Assembly (NCBI RefSeq): GCF_045032955.1
Contig: NZ_JBJFZU010000010.1
Span: forward strand, 1-64,000
Direction of reading: 5' to 3'
Length of the DNA stretch: 64,000 nucleotides
DNA from: Ornithinicoccus sp045032955
Lineage (GTDB): Bacteria; Actinomycetota; Actinomycetes; Actinomycetales; Dermatophilaceae
Shown here: positions 7,451 to 15,312 of the stretch, in pieces
Numbering within the stretch: position 1 is the first letter of the stretch
Layout: each line of letters opens with the position of its first letter
Translations under genes and position numbers: made by a program
The notes under the pieces: generated by a model
What the model saw: only the letters and a program-made list of their open reading frames with translations
Databases searched by the model: none
Told to the model about the DNA's origin: nothing

Positions 7451-8374
7451 TCAGCCGATCTCCAGGTCCTCCCGCGTCGGTGCCGCCGCCCCGGCCCGGG
7501 CGACCGTCCAGCCGGCGCAGGCGACGGCCCGCTCCAGGGCGGGGGCGATGTCCTCCAGGTCCGCCCTGGCCAGGCGGGTGCGGGCGTCCGGGGAGCCCAG
7601 GAGGTCGGCGTCCAGCAGGCCGCTGAGCAGGCCGGACATGAAGGAGTCGCCCGCCCCGACGGTGTCCACCACGTCCACGGTCAACGACGGCAGCTCGATG
7701 GTGGTGTCGTCCCGGGACAGGTGGACGACCGCCCCCTCGCCACCCCGGGTGATGACCACCAGGTGCGGGCTCAGCTGCCCCCATAGGTGCGCGACCTCGA
7801 CGACGTCGGCGTCCCCGTAGAGCCACTCGACGTCCTCCAGGCTGGCCTTGACCACGTCGCTGCGGCCGATGCACTCCTCGATCCGCTGCCGGGCGTCGGT
7901 GGGCGAGCCCATGATCGAGGGCCGGGCGTTGGGGTCGTAGGACACGGTGGCGTGCTGCCGGGCGTCGGCCATGAGCCGGGCCACCGCGGACCCACCGGGC
8001 TCGAGGGTCGCCGCGATCGAGCCGGTGTGGACGTGGCCGATCCCGTCCAGCTGCTGCGGTCCGAGCCGCCAGGACAGGTCGAAGTCGTAGGTGGCGACCG
8101 CGTCCGCGTCCAGGTGGGCGGTGGCGGTCGAGGTGCGCGGTGCCTCCATCGACCCGTCCGTGAGCTCGACCCCGTGGCGCTCCAGGTGCTCGCGGACCCG
8201 GTGCCCGTGCTCGTCGTCGCCCAGGTATGCCGCCAGCCGGGTCGGGTGCCCGAGCGCGGACAACCCGATCGCGACGTTGGCGGGGGAGCCGCCCACGTGC
8301 TCGCTGCGCTCGCCGTCCCCGTGCGGCACGACGATGTCGATGAGTGCCTCACCCACGGTGAGCACACCGGCCAT
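7451..8374 (-). CDS. PfkB-family carbohydrate kinase (fructokinase-like)
   Basis: A 307-aa ribokinase/PfkB kinase that phosphorylates a sugar or nucleoside with ATP. The N-terminal signature GGSPANVAIGLSALG (28-42) and the C-terminal signature DTVGAGDSFMSGLL, with the catalytic Asp in GAGD, are intact. The substrate cannot be fixed from sequence; fructose is likeliest, given close similarity to fructokinases and the glpX neighbour. Its ATG overlaps the glpX stop by one base (TGATG), so translation is coupled and the two form one operon. Confidence 0.88.
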   Translation of the reverse strand: MAGVLTVGEALIDIVVPHGDGERSEHVGGSPANVAIGLSALGHPTRLAAYLGDDEHGHRVREHLERHGVELTDGSMEAPRTSTATAHLDADAVATYDFDLSWRLGPQQLDGIGHVHTGSIAATLEPGGSAVARLMADARQHATVSYDPNARPSIMGSPTDARQRIEECIGRSDVVKASLEDVEWLYGDADVVEVAHLWGQLSPHLVVITRGGEGAVVHLSRDDTTIELPSLTVDVVDTVGAGDSFMSGLLSGLLDADLLGSPDARTRLARADLEDIAPALERAVACAGWTVARAGAAAPTREDLEIG

Positions 8375-9396
8375 CAGCGGGACTCCGGGGAGAGCGCGTC
8401 GGCGATCGCGGCCACCTTGTCCAGGCGGTGGTGGGAGGTGATCTCGCGGATGGTGCCGGAGCGCGAGCGCATCACCAGCGAGTGGGTGACCGCAGTGCCG
8501 GAGCCGTAACGGACGCCGCCCAGCAGCTCACCGGTGGTGATCCCGGTCGCCACGAAGAAGCAGTTGTCGCCGGTCACCAGGTCGTCCGTGGACAGCACGC
8601 GGTCCAGGTCGTGACCGGCGTCGATCGCCTTCTGGCGCTCGTCGTCGTCCTTGGGCCACAGCCGGCCCTGGATCACGCCGCCCATGGCCTTCATGGCGCA
8701 GGCGGTGATGATGCCCTCGGGGGTGCCGCCGATGCCGATGAGCATGTCCACCGACGAGTCCTCCCGGGCGGCGGCGATCGCGGCCGCGACGTCACCGTCG
8801 GTGATGAAGCGCAGCCGCGCCCCGGCCTCCCGTACCTCTTCGGTGTAGCGGTCGTGCCGGGGGCGGTCGAGCATGATGACGGTGAGGTCCTCGACATAAC
8901 GCTTCTTGGCCCGCGCGATCCGGCGCAGGTTCTCGTGCACCGGCAGGCGGATGTCGACGCGGTCGGCCACGTCGGCCCCGACCACGAGCTTGTCCATGTA
9001 GAAGACGGCGGACGGGTCGTACATCGTCCCGCGCTCGGACACCGCCATCACGGCGATCGAGTTGTCCATCCCCTTGGCGGTCGGGGTGGTCCCGTCGATC
9101 GGGTCCACCGCGACGTCCACCGCGGGACCGGACCCGTCGCCGACGTGCTCGCCGTTGAAGAGCATCGGCGCCTCGTCCTTCTCGCCCTCACCGATGACGA
9201 CCACGCCGTCCATCGCGACCTGGGAGATGACCTTGCGCATCGCCTCCACCGCGGCGTTGTCGGCGAGCAGCTTGTCCCCGCGGCCCACCCAGCGTCCGGC
9301 GGCGAGCGCGGCGGCCTCCGTGACGCGCACCAGCTCCAGCGCGAGGTTGCGGTCGGGGAGCACCTGGTCGGTGGTCTTGGGTGAACGGTCGGCCAT
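8374..9396 (-). CDS. glpX: Class II fructose-1,6-bisphosphatase
   Basis: A 340-aa metal-dependent phosphatase for gluconeogenesis (fructose-1,6-bisphosphate to fructose-6-phosphate), the only FBPase class in many actinobacteria. Metal and substrate motifs are IGEGEKDEAPML, DPIDGTT, ITDGDVAAAI and GIGGTPEGI. GAAGGAG precedes the ATG. On the minus strand TAGTCT at 9434-9429 is a candidate -10 with a short leader. It is divergent from the DUF4245 gene, the same arrangement as Rv1099c/Rv1100 in Mycobacterium, and coupled to the PfkB kinase downstream. Confidence 0.96.
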   Translation of the reverse strand: MADRSPKTTDQVLPDRNLALELVRVTEAAALAAGRWVGRGDKLLADNAAVEAMRKVISQVAMDGVVVIGEGEKDEAPMLFNGEHVGDGSGPAVDVAVDPIDGTTPTAKGMDNSIAVMAVSERGTMYDPSAVFYMDKLVVGADVADRVDIRLPVHENLRRIARAKKRYVEDLTVIMLDRPRHDRYTEEVREAGARLRFITDGDVAAAIAAAREDSSVDMLIGIGGTPEGIITACAMKAMGGVIQGRLWPKDDDERQKAIDAGHDLDRVLSTDDLVTGDNCFFVATGITTGELLGGVRYGSGTAVTHSLVMRSRSGTIREITSHHRLDKVAAIADALSPESR

Positions 9397-9485
9397 GAGC
9401 GACTCCTTCGTCGGCGGTGCGCGTCGTCAGACTATCGGGTGCGCCGGGTCCGGGGGCCACCCTGGTCGGATGCGACCATAGGGGG

Positions 9486-10091
9486 GTGAGCAGCGCATCG
9501 CAGGCCCCCTCCTCGGGCGCCCCGACGTCCCCCGCCCCGGACCGACGTCGCCAGCGCCTCGCCTCCTACACGATCCGCAACATGGTCTACTCCACGCTCA
9601 TCGTGCTGGCCCTGGTGCTGGTGTGGTGGTCGCTGACCTACAACCCGACCGAGCCGCAACCCCGCAGGGTCGAGGTGACGACCACCGCGTCCTACGCCGC
9701 GGAGCAGGCCGCGTGGCCGGTCTGGGTGCCGGAGGTCGGCGAGGGATGGACCCCGACCGTGGCCTGGTTCGAGCCGCTCGAGCAGCTGCCGACCTGGCAC
9801 GTGTCCTACGTGACACCGGAGGGGGAGTACCTTGCGATCCACCAGGCCTCGGACGCCTCCCCGGACTGGGAGGACTCGGTGCTCTCCGGCGCCGAGCCCG
9901 TCGGCGAGCAGGTGCTGCCGGGGCCGGTGGGGGAGCAGGCCTGGCAGGCCTGGGAGGCCGACTCCGGCAACGCGGAGAACGCCTGGGTGCTGGGGCCGGA
10001 GGTCACCGGTGGGGCGACCGTGGTGGTGCACGGCACGGCCGGGCAGGCCGAGGCGGAGGAGCTGCTGAGGGCGGTCCGGGCCCAGGAATGA
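9486..10091 (+). CDS. DUF4245 membrane-anchored protein
   Basis: A 201-aa protein of unknown function. A disordered Ser/Pro/Ala-rich N-terminus (about 1-30) precedes one transmembrane helix (NMVYSTLIVLALVLVWWSL, about 33-51) and an extracytoplasmic domain typical of DUF4245 (GWTPTVAWFEPL, TWHVSYVTPEGEYLAIHQ). The GTG at 9486 is preferred over the upstream frame because GACCAT lies 6 nt before it (leaderless pattern). The family is restricted to actinobacteria and is conserved opposite glpX. No enzymatic motif is seen. Confidence 0.8.
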   Translation: MSSASQAPSSGAPTSPAPDRRRQRLASYTIRNMVYSTLIVLALVLVWWSLTYNPTEPQPRRVEVTTTASYAAEQAAWPVWVPEVGEGWTPTVAWFEPLEQLPTWHVSYVTPEGEYLAIHQASDASPDWEDSVLSGAEPVGEQVLPGPVGEQAWQAWEADSGNAENAWVLGPEVTGGATVVVHGTAGQAEAEELLRAVRAQE

Positions 10092-10093
10092 TG

Positions 10094-10114
10094 ACCGGGT
10101 CCTCAGGACCCGGT
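10094..10114. terminator. Hairpin between convergent DUF4245 and xseB genes
   Basis: ACCGGGTCC-TCA-GGACCCGGT is a perfect 9-bp stem with a 3-nt loop in the 37-bp gap between two converging genes. It is probably a bidirectional terminator. Confidence 0.7.
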
Positions 10115-10128
10115 GCTCGGGAGGGTGC

Positions 10129-10479
10129 TCAGCGCTCGGGCTCGGCAGCGGGTGTGGCCTCGGTGGCCGTGACCTGCTCACCCTCGCCGGTCGCGGGGTC
10201 CTGCTCCGGGGTGGCCGCGGAGTCGCCCTCGGCCGGCTCTCCGGCGTCCTCGCCACGCCGGGTGGCGCGGTCCAGGGTCTCCTGAGCGGCGTCGAGCTTG
10301 CCCTGGCAGTGGGCCGCCAGCTCCTCGCCGCGTTCCCAGAGGGCCATCGACTCCTCCAGGGGCACCTGACCCGACTCGATACGCGCCACCAGCGCGACCA
10401 GCTCGTCGCGGGCCTGCTCGTAGCTCAGTTCGTCCACCGGGGCGGGCGGGGTCGTGTCGTCGGCTGCGGGTGAAGTCAC
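10129..10479 (-). CDS. xseB: Exodeoxyribonuclease VII small subunit
   Basis: A 116-aa small subunit of exonuclease VII, which degrades single-stranded DNA with XseA. The XseB core is residues 17-75 (LSYEQARDELVALVARIESGQVPLEESMALWERGEELAAHC, residues quoted in part). An acidic Glu/Ala/Thr-rich tail of about 40 residues follows, longer than the usual 70-85-aa protein. The GTG start has TACGGT 6 nt upstream. It normally abuts xseA, but here it is separated from xseA (11854-13089, same strand) by two genes on the other strand, so the subunits must be transcribed separately. Confidence 0.9.
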   Translation of the reverse strand: MTSPAADDTTPPAPVDELSYEQARDELVALVARIESGQVPLEESMALWERGEELAAHCQGKLDAAQETLDRATRRGEDAGEPAEGDSAATPEQDPATGEGEQVTATEATPAAEPER

Positions 10480-10485
10480 GGTCCC

Positions 10486-10491
10486 ACCGTA
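10486..10491 (-). promoter_or_regulatory. Leaderless -10 hexamer of xseB
   Basis: TACGGT on the minus strand ends 6 nt before the GTG start. It shows that xseB has its own promoter instead of being read from xseA. Confidence 0.55.
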
Positions 10492-10584
10492 CGCGGCCGG
10501 GACTGCAGCAGCGACGGAGCGCTCGACGTGCTGGACGTGCTGGACGTTTGACCCTCACCCAGGTCGAGGGCGGAGCCTGGGCTC

Positions 10585-11610
10585 ATGGACCCCCACCTCC
10601 TGCCCATCGGCGAGATGTCCAGGCGCAGCGGCCTGGGCGTGAGCGCGCTGCGCTTCTACGACCGGCACGGGTTGCTGCCGCCCGCCCGGGTCGACCCGGT
10701 CACCGGCTACCGGCGCTACCAGGAGGACCAGGTGCCTCGTGCCCGGATGCTCGCCGGGATGCGTCGGGTGCAGATGCCGCTGGCCGAGATGGCGGCGGTG
10801 CTCGAGGCCGGCGCGGACACCGAAACCGTGCGGGACCTGCTGGGCGCCCACGTCCGGCGCCTGGAGCGGGGGCTCGAGCAGGCCCGCACCCAGCTGGCGC
10901 GGGTGACGGCTCTGGCCGGGGACGTGGTGGGCGCGGTGCCGGTGGACGCCGCCGGCCTCGGGTCGTCTCTGCGCGCCGTCCGGTATGCCGTCTCCACCGA
11001 CTCCCGCTTCCCGGAGCTGGGCGGGGTGCTGCTGGAGTGCCTGGGGGACGAGCTGCGGGTGGTGGCCACGGACCGGTACCGGCTGGCGCTGGCCTCGACC
11101 CGGCTCCGGGCGACGGCGCCGTGGCCGGTTTCGGTGGTGCTCGGGGCGGACGGGGTGGACGACCTGCTGGCGCAGCTCCCGGAGGAGGGGCAGGTGGAGC
11201 TCGTGGTGGCTCCGGGGCAGCTGCGGGTGCGTCCCGAGGCAGGGCCCCCGCTCCAGGTCCCGCTCGTCCCCGAGGCCGACTACCCCGACTACCGAGTCGT
11301 GCTGGAGACGGTGCCCGGGGGACAGGTGATGGGTGACCTCGGCGAGCTGGCGCAGGCGCTCGACGACGGGCTCGACGGGGACGACAGGGACGATGTAGAG
11401 GACGGCCACGCCGAGAGCCGGCAGGGGCGGCCCGCTCCGTTCGCCCTGGGGGAGCGGCGGGTCGACCGGACCTACCTGCGGGAGGCGGTGGAGCAGGTGG
11501 GCCCCGGGGGGCAGTTGAGGCTGCCGTCCGACCTGGGCCCCTGGCTGCTGCAGGACGAGAGCGGCTCCCGGCTCGCCCTGGTGATGCCGCTGGCGCCGGA
11601 GCGCCCGTGA
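10585..11610 (+). CDS. MerR-type HTH fused to DNA sliding-clamp (DnaN-like) domains II-III
   Basis: A 341-aa fusion. Residues 4-75 are a MerR winged helix (IGEMSRRSGLGVSALRFYDRHGLL, quoted in part) and 85-112 the MerR dimer helix. Residues 129-240 resemble beta-clamp domain II: VSTDSRFPELGGVLLE then VVATDRYRLALAST, which parallels the hallmark VATDGHRLA. An acidic linker (about 255-280) follows, and 285-337 resembles clamp domain III (RTYLREAVEQVG... ending SRLALVMPLAP, like DnaN ...YLIMPVRL). Clamp domain I is absent. I recall similar architectures annotated in actinobacteria, but no function. GTGA overlap couples it to the Cys-rich gene downstream. Confidence 0.75.
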   Translation: MDPHLLPIGEMSRRSGLGVSALRFYDRHGLLPPARVDPVTGYRRYQEDQVPRARMLAGMRRVQMPLAEMAAVLEAGADTETVRDLLGAHVRRLERGLEQARTQLARVTALAGDVVGAVPVDAAGLGSSLRAVRYAVSTDSRFPELGGVLLECLGDELRVVATDRYRLALASTRLRATAPWPVSVVLGADGVDDLLAQLPEEGQVELVVAPGQLRVRPEAGPPLQVPLVPEADYPDYRVVLETVPGGQVMGDLGELAQALDDGLDGDDRDDVEDGHAESRQGRPAPFALGERRVDRTYLREAVEQVGPGGQLRLPSDLGPWLLQDESGSRLALVMPLAPERP

Positions 11611-11864
11611 GCGTGCTGATGCACCTGTGCCGGACCTGCCGGCACCGGGCCACCTCGCACCAGGGTGGTGACCGCGGCTACAGCGGGTGCCGGTGCTGCC
11701 GCGGGCCGGGAGACCTCGACCCGGAACCGGTGCTGGTGGCCACCTTCACGATGCCCGGTGGGGCCCGCGAGCCGCTTCACCCACCGGGGAGCCTCTGGAA
11801 CGCCGGGACCACGCACCAGCTGCGGCTCTGCGACTGTCCGGCCTGCCGACGAGCTAGCGGGTGA
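11607..11864 (+). CDS. Small cysteine-rich protein, possible zinc-binding
   Basis: An 85-aa protein of no family I recognise. It has eight Cys: CRTC near the N-terminus, CRCC near residue 30, then C-x-CPAC at the C-terminus, with several His between. That spacing suggests one or two zinc knuckles or a small rubredoxin-like fold. Third codon positions are almost all G or C, like neighbouring real genes, which argues for a true gene. The GTG start overlaps the stop of the MerR-clamp gene (GTGA), and its last 11 bases overlap the end of convergent xseA. Confidence 0.6.
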   Translation: MSVLMHLCRTCRHRATSHQGGDRGYSGCRCCRGPGDLDPEPVLVATFTMPGGAREPLHPPGSLWNAGTTHQLRLCDCPACRRASG

Positions 11865-13089
11865 CCGGCCGCACCGCGAAGTCGCCGTGGGCCACGCTCA
11901 CCCGCAGCAGCTCGTCCGCCGCGACCTCCTCGCGGTCGCGGACGATCCGGCCGTCGCCGTGGCGTACGACGGCATACCCCCGCTCGAGGATGTGCTGGGG
12001 GGACACCGCGCGCAGGTGCCGGGCCAGCTGCTCGCTGCGGTCGCGCTCGCGGTCCAGGCGGGAGCTGAGCAGCGCCTGCCCGCGCGTGCGCGTCGCGGCC
12101 AGCTCCCGACGGTGCTGGGCCACGATGGCGGCCCGGTCTGCCATCACCGGACGGCCCATCACGTCGCGCACCCGGTCGCGCTCGCGGCCGATCCGGGCGG
12201 TGAGCGCGCGCCGGGCACGGGCGCGGACGGTGAGCAGCCCCCGCTGCTCGTCGGCGACGTCGGGGACCACCGAGGCGGCGGCGTGGGTGGGGGTAGAGGC
12301 CCGCAGGTCGGCGACGAAGTCGACCAACGGGGAGTCGCTCTCGTGGCCGATCGCCGAGACCACCGGCGTCCCGGCCTGCGACACCGCCCGGACGAGCGCC
12401 TCGTTGGAGAAGGGCAGCAGGTCCTCGAAGGAGCCCCCGCCACGGGCCAGGATGATGACGTCGACCTCGTCCAGGGCGTCGAGCTCGCGCAGCGCGGCGC
12501 AGACCGCAGGCACCGTGTCGGTGCCCTGGACGGCGACCTGACGGACCTCCACCCGGGCCGCCGGCCAGCGACGGTGGACACCGGCCAGGACGTCCCGTTC
12601 GGCGGCGGTCGCGCGGCCCGTCACCAGCCCGATCCGACGGGGCAGGAAGGGCAGCGGCCGTTTGCGGGCCTGGTCGAAGAGACCCTCGCTGCGGAGCAGC
12701 TGCTTGAGGTGCTCGAGCCGGGCGAGCAGCTCTCCGACGCCGACGTGCCGCATCTGCCGTGCCTCGAGCTGCAGGGTGCCCCGCTTCGCCCAGAAGCTCG
12801 GCTTGGCGTGCACGACCACCCGGGCGCCGGGCTCCGGCGGGGCCGGCATCGCGTCGAGCGCGCCCGTCGGGATGGCCACCGACAGCGACATGTCGACGTC
12901 GGTGTCGCGCAGGGTGAGGAACGCCGTGGACATCCCCGGGCGACGGTTGAGCTGGACGATCTGTCCCTCGACCCACAGCGGCGACATCTTGTCCACGTAG
13001 TCGCTGATCTTCATCGTGAGCGTGCGGACCGGCCACGGTGAGGCCGCGGTGGTGTCCCGGGCGGTGGGGGGCAGCTGCGGCGTCGGCAC
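11854..13089 (-). CDS. xseA: Exodeoxyribonuclease VII large subunit
   Basis: A 411-aa catalytic subunit of exonuclease VII. It has an OB-fold N-terminus (about 25-110, WPVRTLTMKISDYVDK, LWVEGQIVQLN) and the exonuclease domain with GLVTGRATAAERDVL, DVIILARGGGSFEDLLPFSNE and SAIGHESDSPL, followed by a coiled region and the C-terminal QHILERGYAVV. The frame opens at a GTG at 13110. I choose the GTG at 13089 because TACCCT lies exactly 6 nt upstream and the product then starts VPTPQLPPTARDT, as in homologues. It is separated from xseB by an inserted cassette. Confidence 0.93.
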   Translation of the reverse strand: MPTPQLPPTARDTTAASPWPVRTLTMKISDYVDKMSPLWVEGQIVQLNRRPGMSTAFLTLRDTDVDMSLSVAIPTGALDAMPAPPEPGARVVVHAKPSFWAKRGTLQLEARQMRHVGVGELLARLEHLKQLLRSEGLFDQARKRPLPFLPRRIGLVTGRATAAERDVLAGVHRRWPAARVEVRQVAVQGTDTVPAVCAALRELDALDEVDVIILARGGGSFEDLLPFSNEALVRAVSQAGTPVVSAIGHESDSPLVDFVADLRASTPTHAAASVVPDVADEQRGLLTVRARARRALTARIGRERDRVRDVMGRPVMADRAAIVAQHRRELAATRTRGQALLSSRLDRERDRSEQLARHLRAVSPQHILERGYAVVRHGDGRIVRDREEVAADELLRVSVAHGDFAVRPVTR

Positions 13090-13095
13090 CCGACC

Positions 13096-13101
13096 AGGGT
13101 A
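13096..13101 (-). promoter_or_regulatory. Leaderless -10 hexamer of xseA
   Basis: TACCCT on the minus strand ends 6 nt before the GTG at 13089. It overlaps a copy of the GGTATGCC octamer (13098-13105). Confidence 0.5.
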
Positions 13102-13136
13102 TGCCGCCACCGCACCGCTCCCGGCACACTGGGCCG

Positions 13137-13940
13137 ATGCAGAACGCGCGGGGAGCAGTCCCGGACCGGCAGCCGGAGAGCCCGGAGGGCGCCGAGGTCC
13201 GCCCCACCGTGGTGCTCGTCCACGGCACCCGGATGAGCAGGGCGCAGTGGGACCGCTACCCGGCCCTGCTGCCGGGGGTGGACGTGCTCAGCGTGGACCT
13301 GCCCGGTCACGGGGACCGTGCCGGTGAGGAGTTCACCGAGGAGGCGGCCCTGCGGACCATCGACGACGCGGTCGCCCGCGCCGGCACGGCCACCGCCCCG
13401 GTGCTCGTCGGGCACAGCCTGGGCGGCTACCTGGCGATGATGTGGGCGGCAGAGCACCCGCGCGACCTCGCGGCGCTGGTGCTGGTGGGGGCCAGCGCCG
13501 TGCCCGCGGGGCCGCTGACGGGCCTCTACCGGGGTTTCGCCCGGCTGCTGCCGGTGGTCGGACCGGACAGGATGGCGCGCGTCGTCAACAGGCTGCTGCG
13601 GGCGCTGGGCGCAGAGCGCGGCCCCGGGGCGCCACCGCTGCCGGACGGGGCGGGCTACGCCGCGCTCCCGGCCGCCTGGGCCCTGGTGATGCGCCGGGCG
13701 CGGCCCGAGCTGCTCACCGGGGTGGAGGCCCCGGTGGTGCTGGTGAACGGCCAGCTGGACCAGATGCGGGTGCACGTGCGGCGCTTCGCCCGGGCCTGCC
13801 AGGACCCCCGGGTGGTCCTCGTGCCGCGGGCGAGCCACCTGCTGCCGCTGACCCACCCGGAGCAGGTGGCGAGGGTCGTGCGCGAGGTGCTGGACGGGCA
13901 CAGGTCCGGTCCAGCCGTGGCACCTACACTGGAGGGGTGA
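13137..13940 (+). CDS. Alpha/beta-hydrolase
   Basis: A 267-aa serine hydrolase of the alpha/beta fold. Oxyanion region LVHGTRMSRAQWD (about 27-39), nucleophile Ser in VGHSLGGYLAMMWA, acid Asp in VNGQLDQM and His in ASHLLPLTHPEQ near the C-terminus are all visible. The substrate is unknown. The ATG at 13137 is preferred to the longer frame from 13038, which would run into the xseA N-terminus; CACACT lies 6 nt upstream (13125-13130). It is divergent from xseA and overlaps the ispH start by 4 nt (GTGA). Confidence 0.85.
   Translation: MQNARGAVPDRQPESPEGAEVRPTVVLVHGTRMSRAQWDRYPALLPGVDVLSVDLPGHGDRAGEEFTEEAALRTIDDAVARAGTATAPVLVGHSLGGYLAMMWAAEHPRDLAALVLVGASAVPAGPLTGLYRGFARLLPVVGPDRMARVVNRLLRALGAERGPGAPPLPDGAGYAALPAAWALVMRRARPELLTGVEAPVVLVNGQLDQMRVHVRRFARACQDPRVVLVPRASHLLPLTHPEQVARVVREVLDGHRSGPAVAPTLEG
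13925..13930 (+). promoter_or_regulatory. -10 hexamer just ahead of ispH
   Basis: TACACT ends 6 nt before the ispH GTG, inside the hydrolase 3' end. It would give ispH its own leaderless transcript in addition to read-through from the hydrolase gene. Confidence 0.5.
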
Positions 13941-15022
13941 CTTCCGCGACACCCTCGACCCGACCGACCGACATCCAGGACGTGCCGTCCGGGGACGAGA
14001 CGTCCCGGGGCAGGCGGGTGCTGCTGGCCGCCCCCCGGGGCTACTGCGCCGGCGTGGACCGCGCCGTCGTGACCGTGGAGAAGGCCCTCGAGCTGTACGG
14101 CCCTCCGGTCTACGTGCGCAAGGAGATCGTGCACAACAAGCACGTGGTGCGCACCCTCGAGCGACGGGGCGCCATCTTCGTGGACCAGACCGGTGAGGTG
14201 CCCGAGGGTGCCAGGGTCATCTTCTCCGCGCACGGGGTGAGCCCTGCCGTGCACGCCGAGGCCAAGGCCCTGTCCCTGCAGACCATCGACGCGACCTGCC
14301 CGCTGGTGACCAAGGTGCACCGCGAGGCGGTCCGCTTCGCCGACCAGGACTACGACATCCTCCTCGTCGGGCACGAGGGCCACGAAGAGGTCGAGGGCAC
14401 CGCCGGCGAGGCGCCGGAGCACATCACCCTGGTGGAGAGCCCCGCCGACGTGGACCACGTCGAGGTCCGTGACCCGGAGAAGGTCGTCTGGCTCTCGCAG
14501 ACCACGCTCAGCGTGGACGAGACGATGGAGACCGTGCGCCGTCTGCGGGAGAAGTTCCCGCTGCTGCAGGACCCGCCGAGCGACGACATCTGCTACGCCA
14601 CCCAGAACCGGCAGGTGGCGGTGAAGCAGATGGCCTCCGACTGCGACCTGATGATCGTCGTCGGCTCGCAGAACTCCTCGAACTCCAAGCGCCTCGTCGA
14701 GGTCGCCCTGGAGTACGGCTCCCGGGACGGGCACCTCGTCGACTACGCCGACGAGCTCGAGGAGGGCTGGCTGGAGGGTGTCACCACGGTGGGTGTCACC
14801 AGCGGGGCCAGCGTCCCGGAGATCCTCGTCCGGGACGTGCTCGACTGGCTGGCCGAGCGCGGCTACCAGGACGTCAGCGCGGTGACCGCCGCCGAGGAGA
14901 CCCTGCTCTTCTCGCTGCCCACCGAGATCCGCCGGGACCTCAAGGCCGCCGGCCAGGAGGCCACCAAGGTCCAGCACGACCCCGGCTCGATCCCGAGCGG
15001 ACGCGAGGACTCGCTGCGCTGA
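13937..15022 (+). CDS. ispH: 4-hydroxy-3-methylbut-2-enyl diphosphate reductase
   Basis: A 361-aa [4Fe-4S] enzyme for the last step of the MEP isoprenoid pathway, making IPP and DMAPP from HMBPP. Cluster cysteines are Cys37 (APRGYCAGV), Cys121 (DATCPLV) and Cys219 (ICYATQNRQ). Substrate motifs are SAHGVSP, GHEGHEEVEGT, SQNSSNSKRL and TSGASVPE. A hydrophilic N-terminal extension of about 25 residues is present. The GTG at 13937 follows GGAGGG and overlaps the hydrolase stop. Position next to xseA/xseB parallels mycobacterial lytB2. Confidence 0.96.
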   Translation: MTSATPSTRPTDIQDVPSGDETSRGRRVLLAAPRGYCAGVDRAVVTVEKALELYGPPVYVRKEIVHNKHVVRTLERRGAIFVDQTGEVPEGARVIFSAHGVSPAVHAEAKALSLQTIDATCPLVTKVHREAVRFADQDYDILLVGHEGHEEVEGTAGEAPEHITLVESPADVDHVEVRDPEKVVWLSQTTLSVDETMETVRRLREKFPLLQDPPSDDICYATQNRQVAVKQMASDCDLMIVVGSQNSSNSKRLVEVALEYGSRDGHLVDYADELEEGWLEGVTTVGVTSGASVPEILVRDVLDWLAERGYQDVSAVTAAEETLLFSLPTEIRRDLKAAGQEATKVQHDPGSIPSGREDSLR

Positions 15023-15076
15023 ACGGTGACCTTCGCCGCGGCATACCCTCCACGGGTCGCGGTGAAGGTCACGGTT
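15022..15076 (+). terminator. Imperfect inverted repeat after ispH
   Basis: Arms 15022-15040 and 15058-15076 (core GTGACCTTC / GAAGGTCAC) match at 17 of 19 positions around a 17-nt loop, starting at the ispH stop codon. It is the likely terminator, though without a T-tract. Confidence 0.5.
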
Positions 15077-15183
15077 CCATCACGGTCCGGGCGCCCGTCC
15101 GGTGCCTGGTCGAGGTGTCCGGGCGGCGGTCCATCGCGCGTGCGCGTAGCAGCCGTGGTGGGATGGGGCAAGTCGCGACCCTG

Positions 15184-15217
15184 GGAGGTTCGACCTCCTT
15201 CAGAGGGTGCCTATGGT
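15184..15217 (+). promoter_or_regulatory. Promoter with operator-like palindrome for the amino-acid ABC transporter
   Basis: TTCGAC (15189-15194), a 17-bp spacer and TATGGT (15212-15217) form a good promoter. The perfect palindrome GGAGGT-TCG-ACCTCC (15184-15198) covers the -35 box, suggesting repression by a dimeric regulator. The leader of about 90 nt also holds a 7-bp hairpin (15267-15273 with 15285-15291) just ahead of the ribosome site. No known riboswitch is recognised. Confidence 0.5.
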
Positions 15218-15312
15218 GGGTATGCCGAGGCCGGGTCCGGGGGAGGACCGCGGTCGGCGCAGCCGAGGGAGCGAGCAGTCCGGCCGCTCCCGCTGAGACG
15301 AGGAGCCCATCC

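Noticed and set aside
15077..15183. Riboswitch or small RNA between ispH and the amino-acid importer
   Set aside because: No fold or conserved core I can match; only the terminator-like repeat, the promoter palindrome and one short leader hairpin are supportable.
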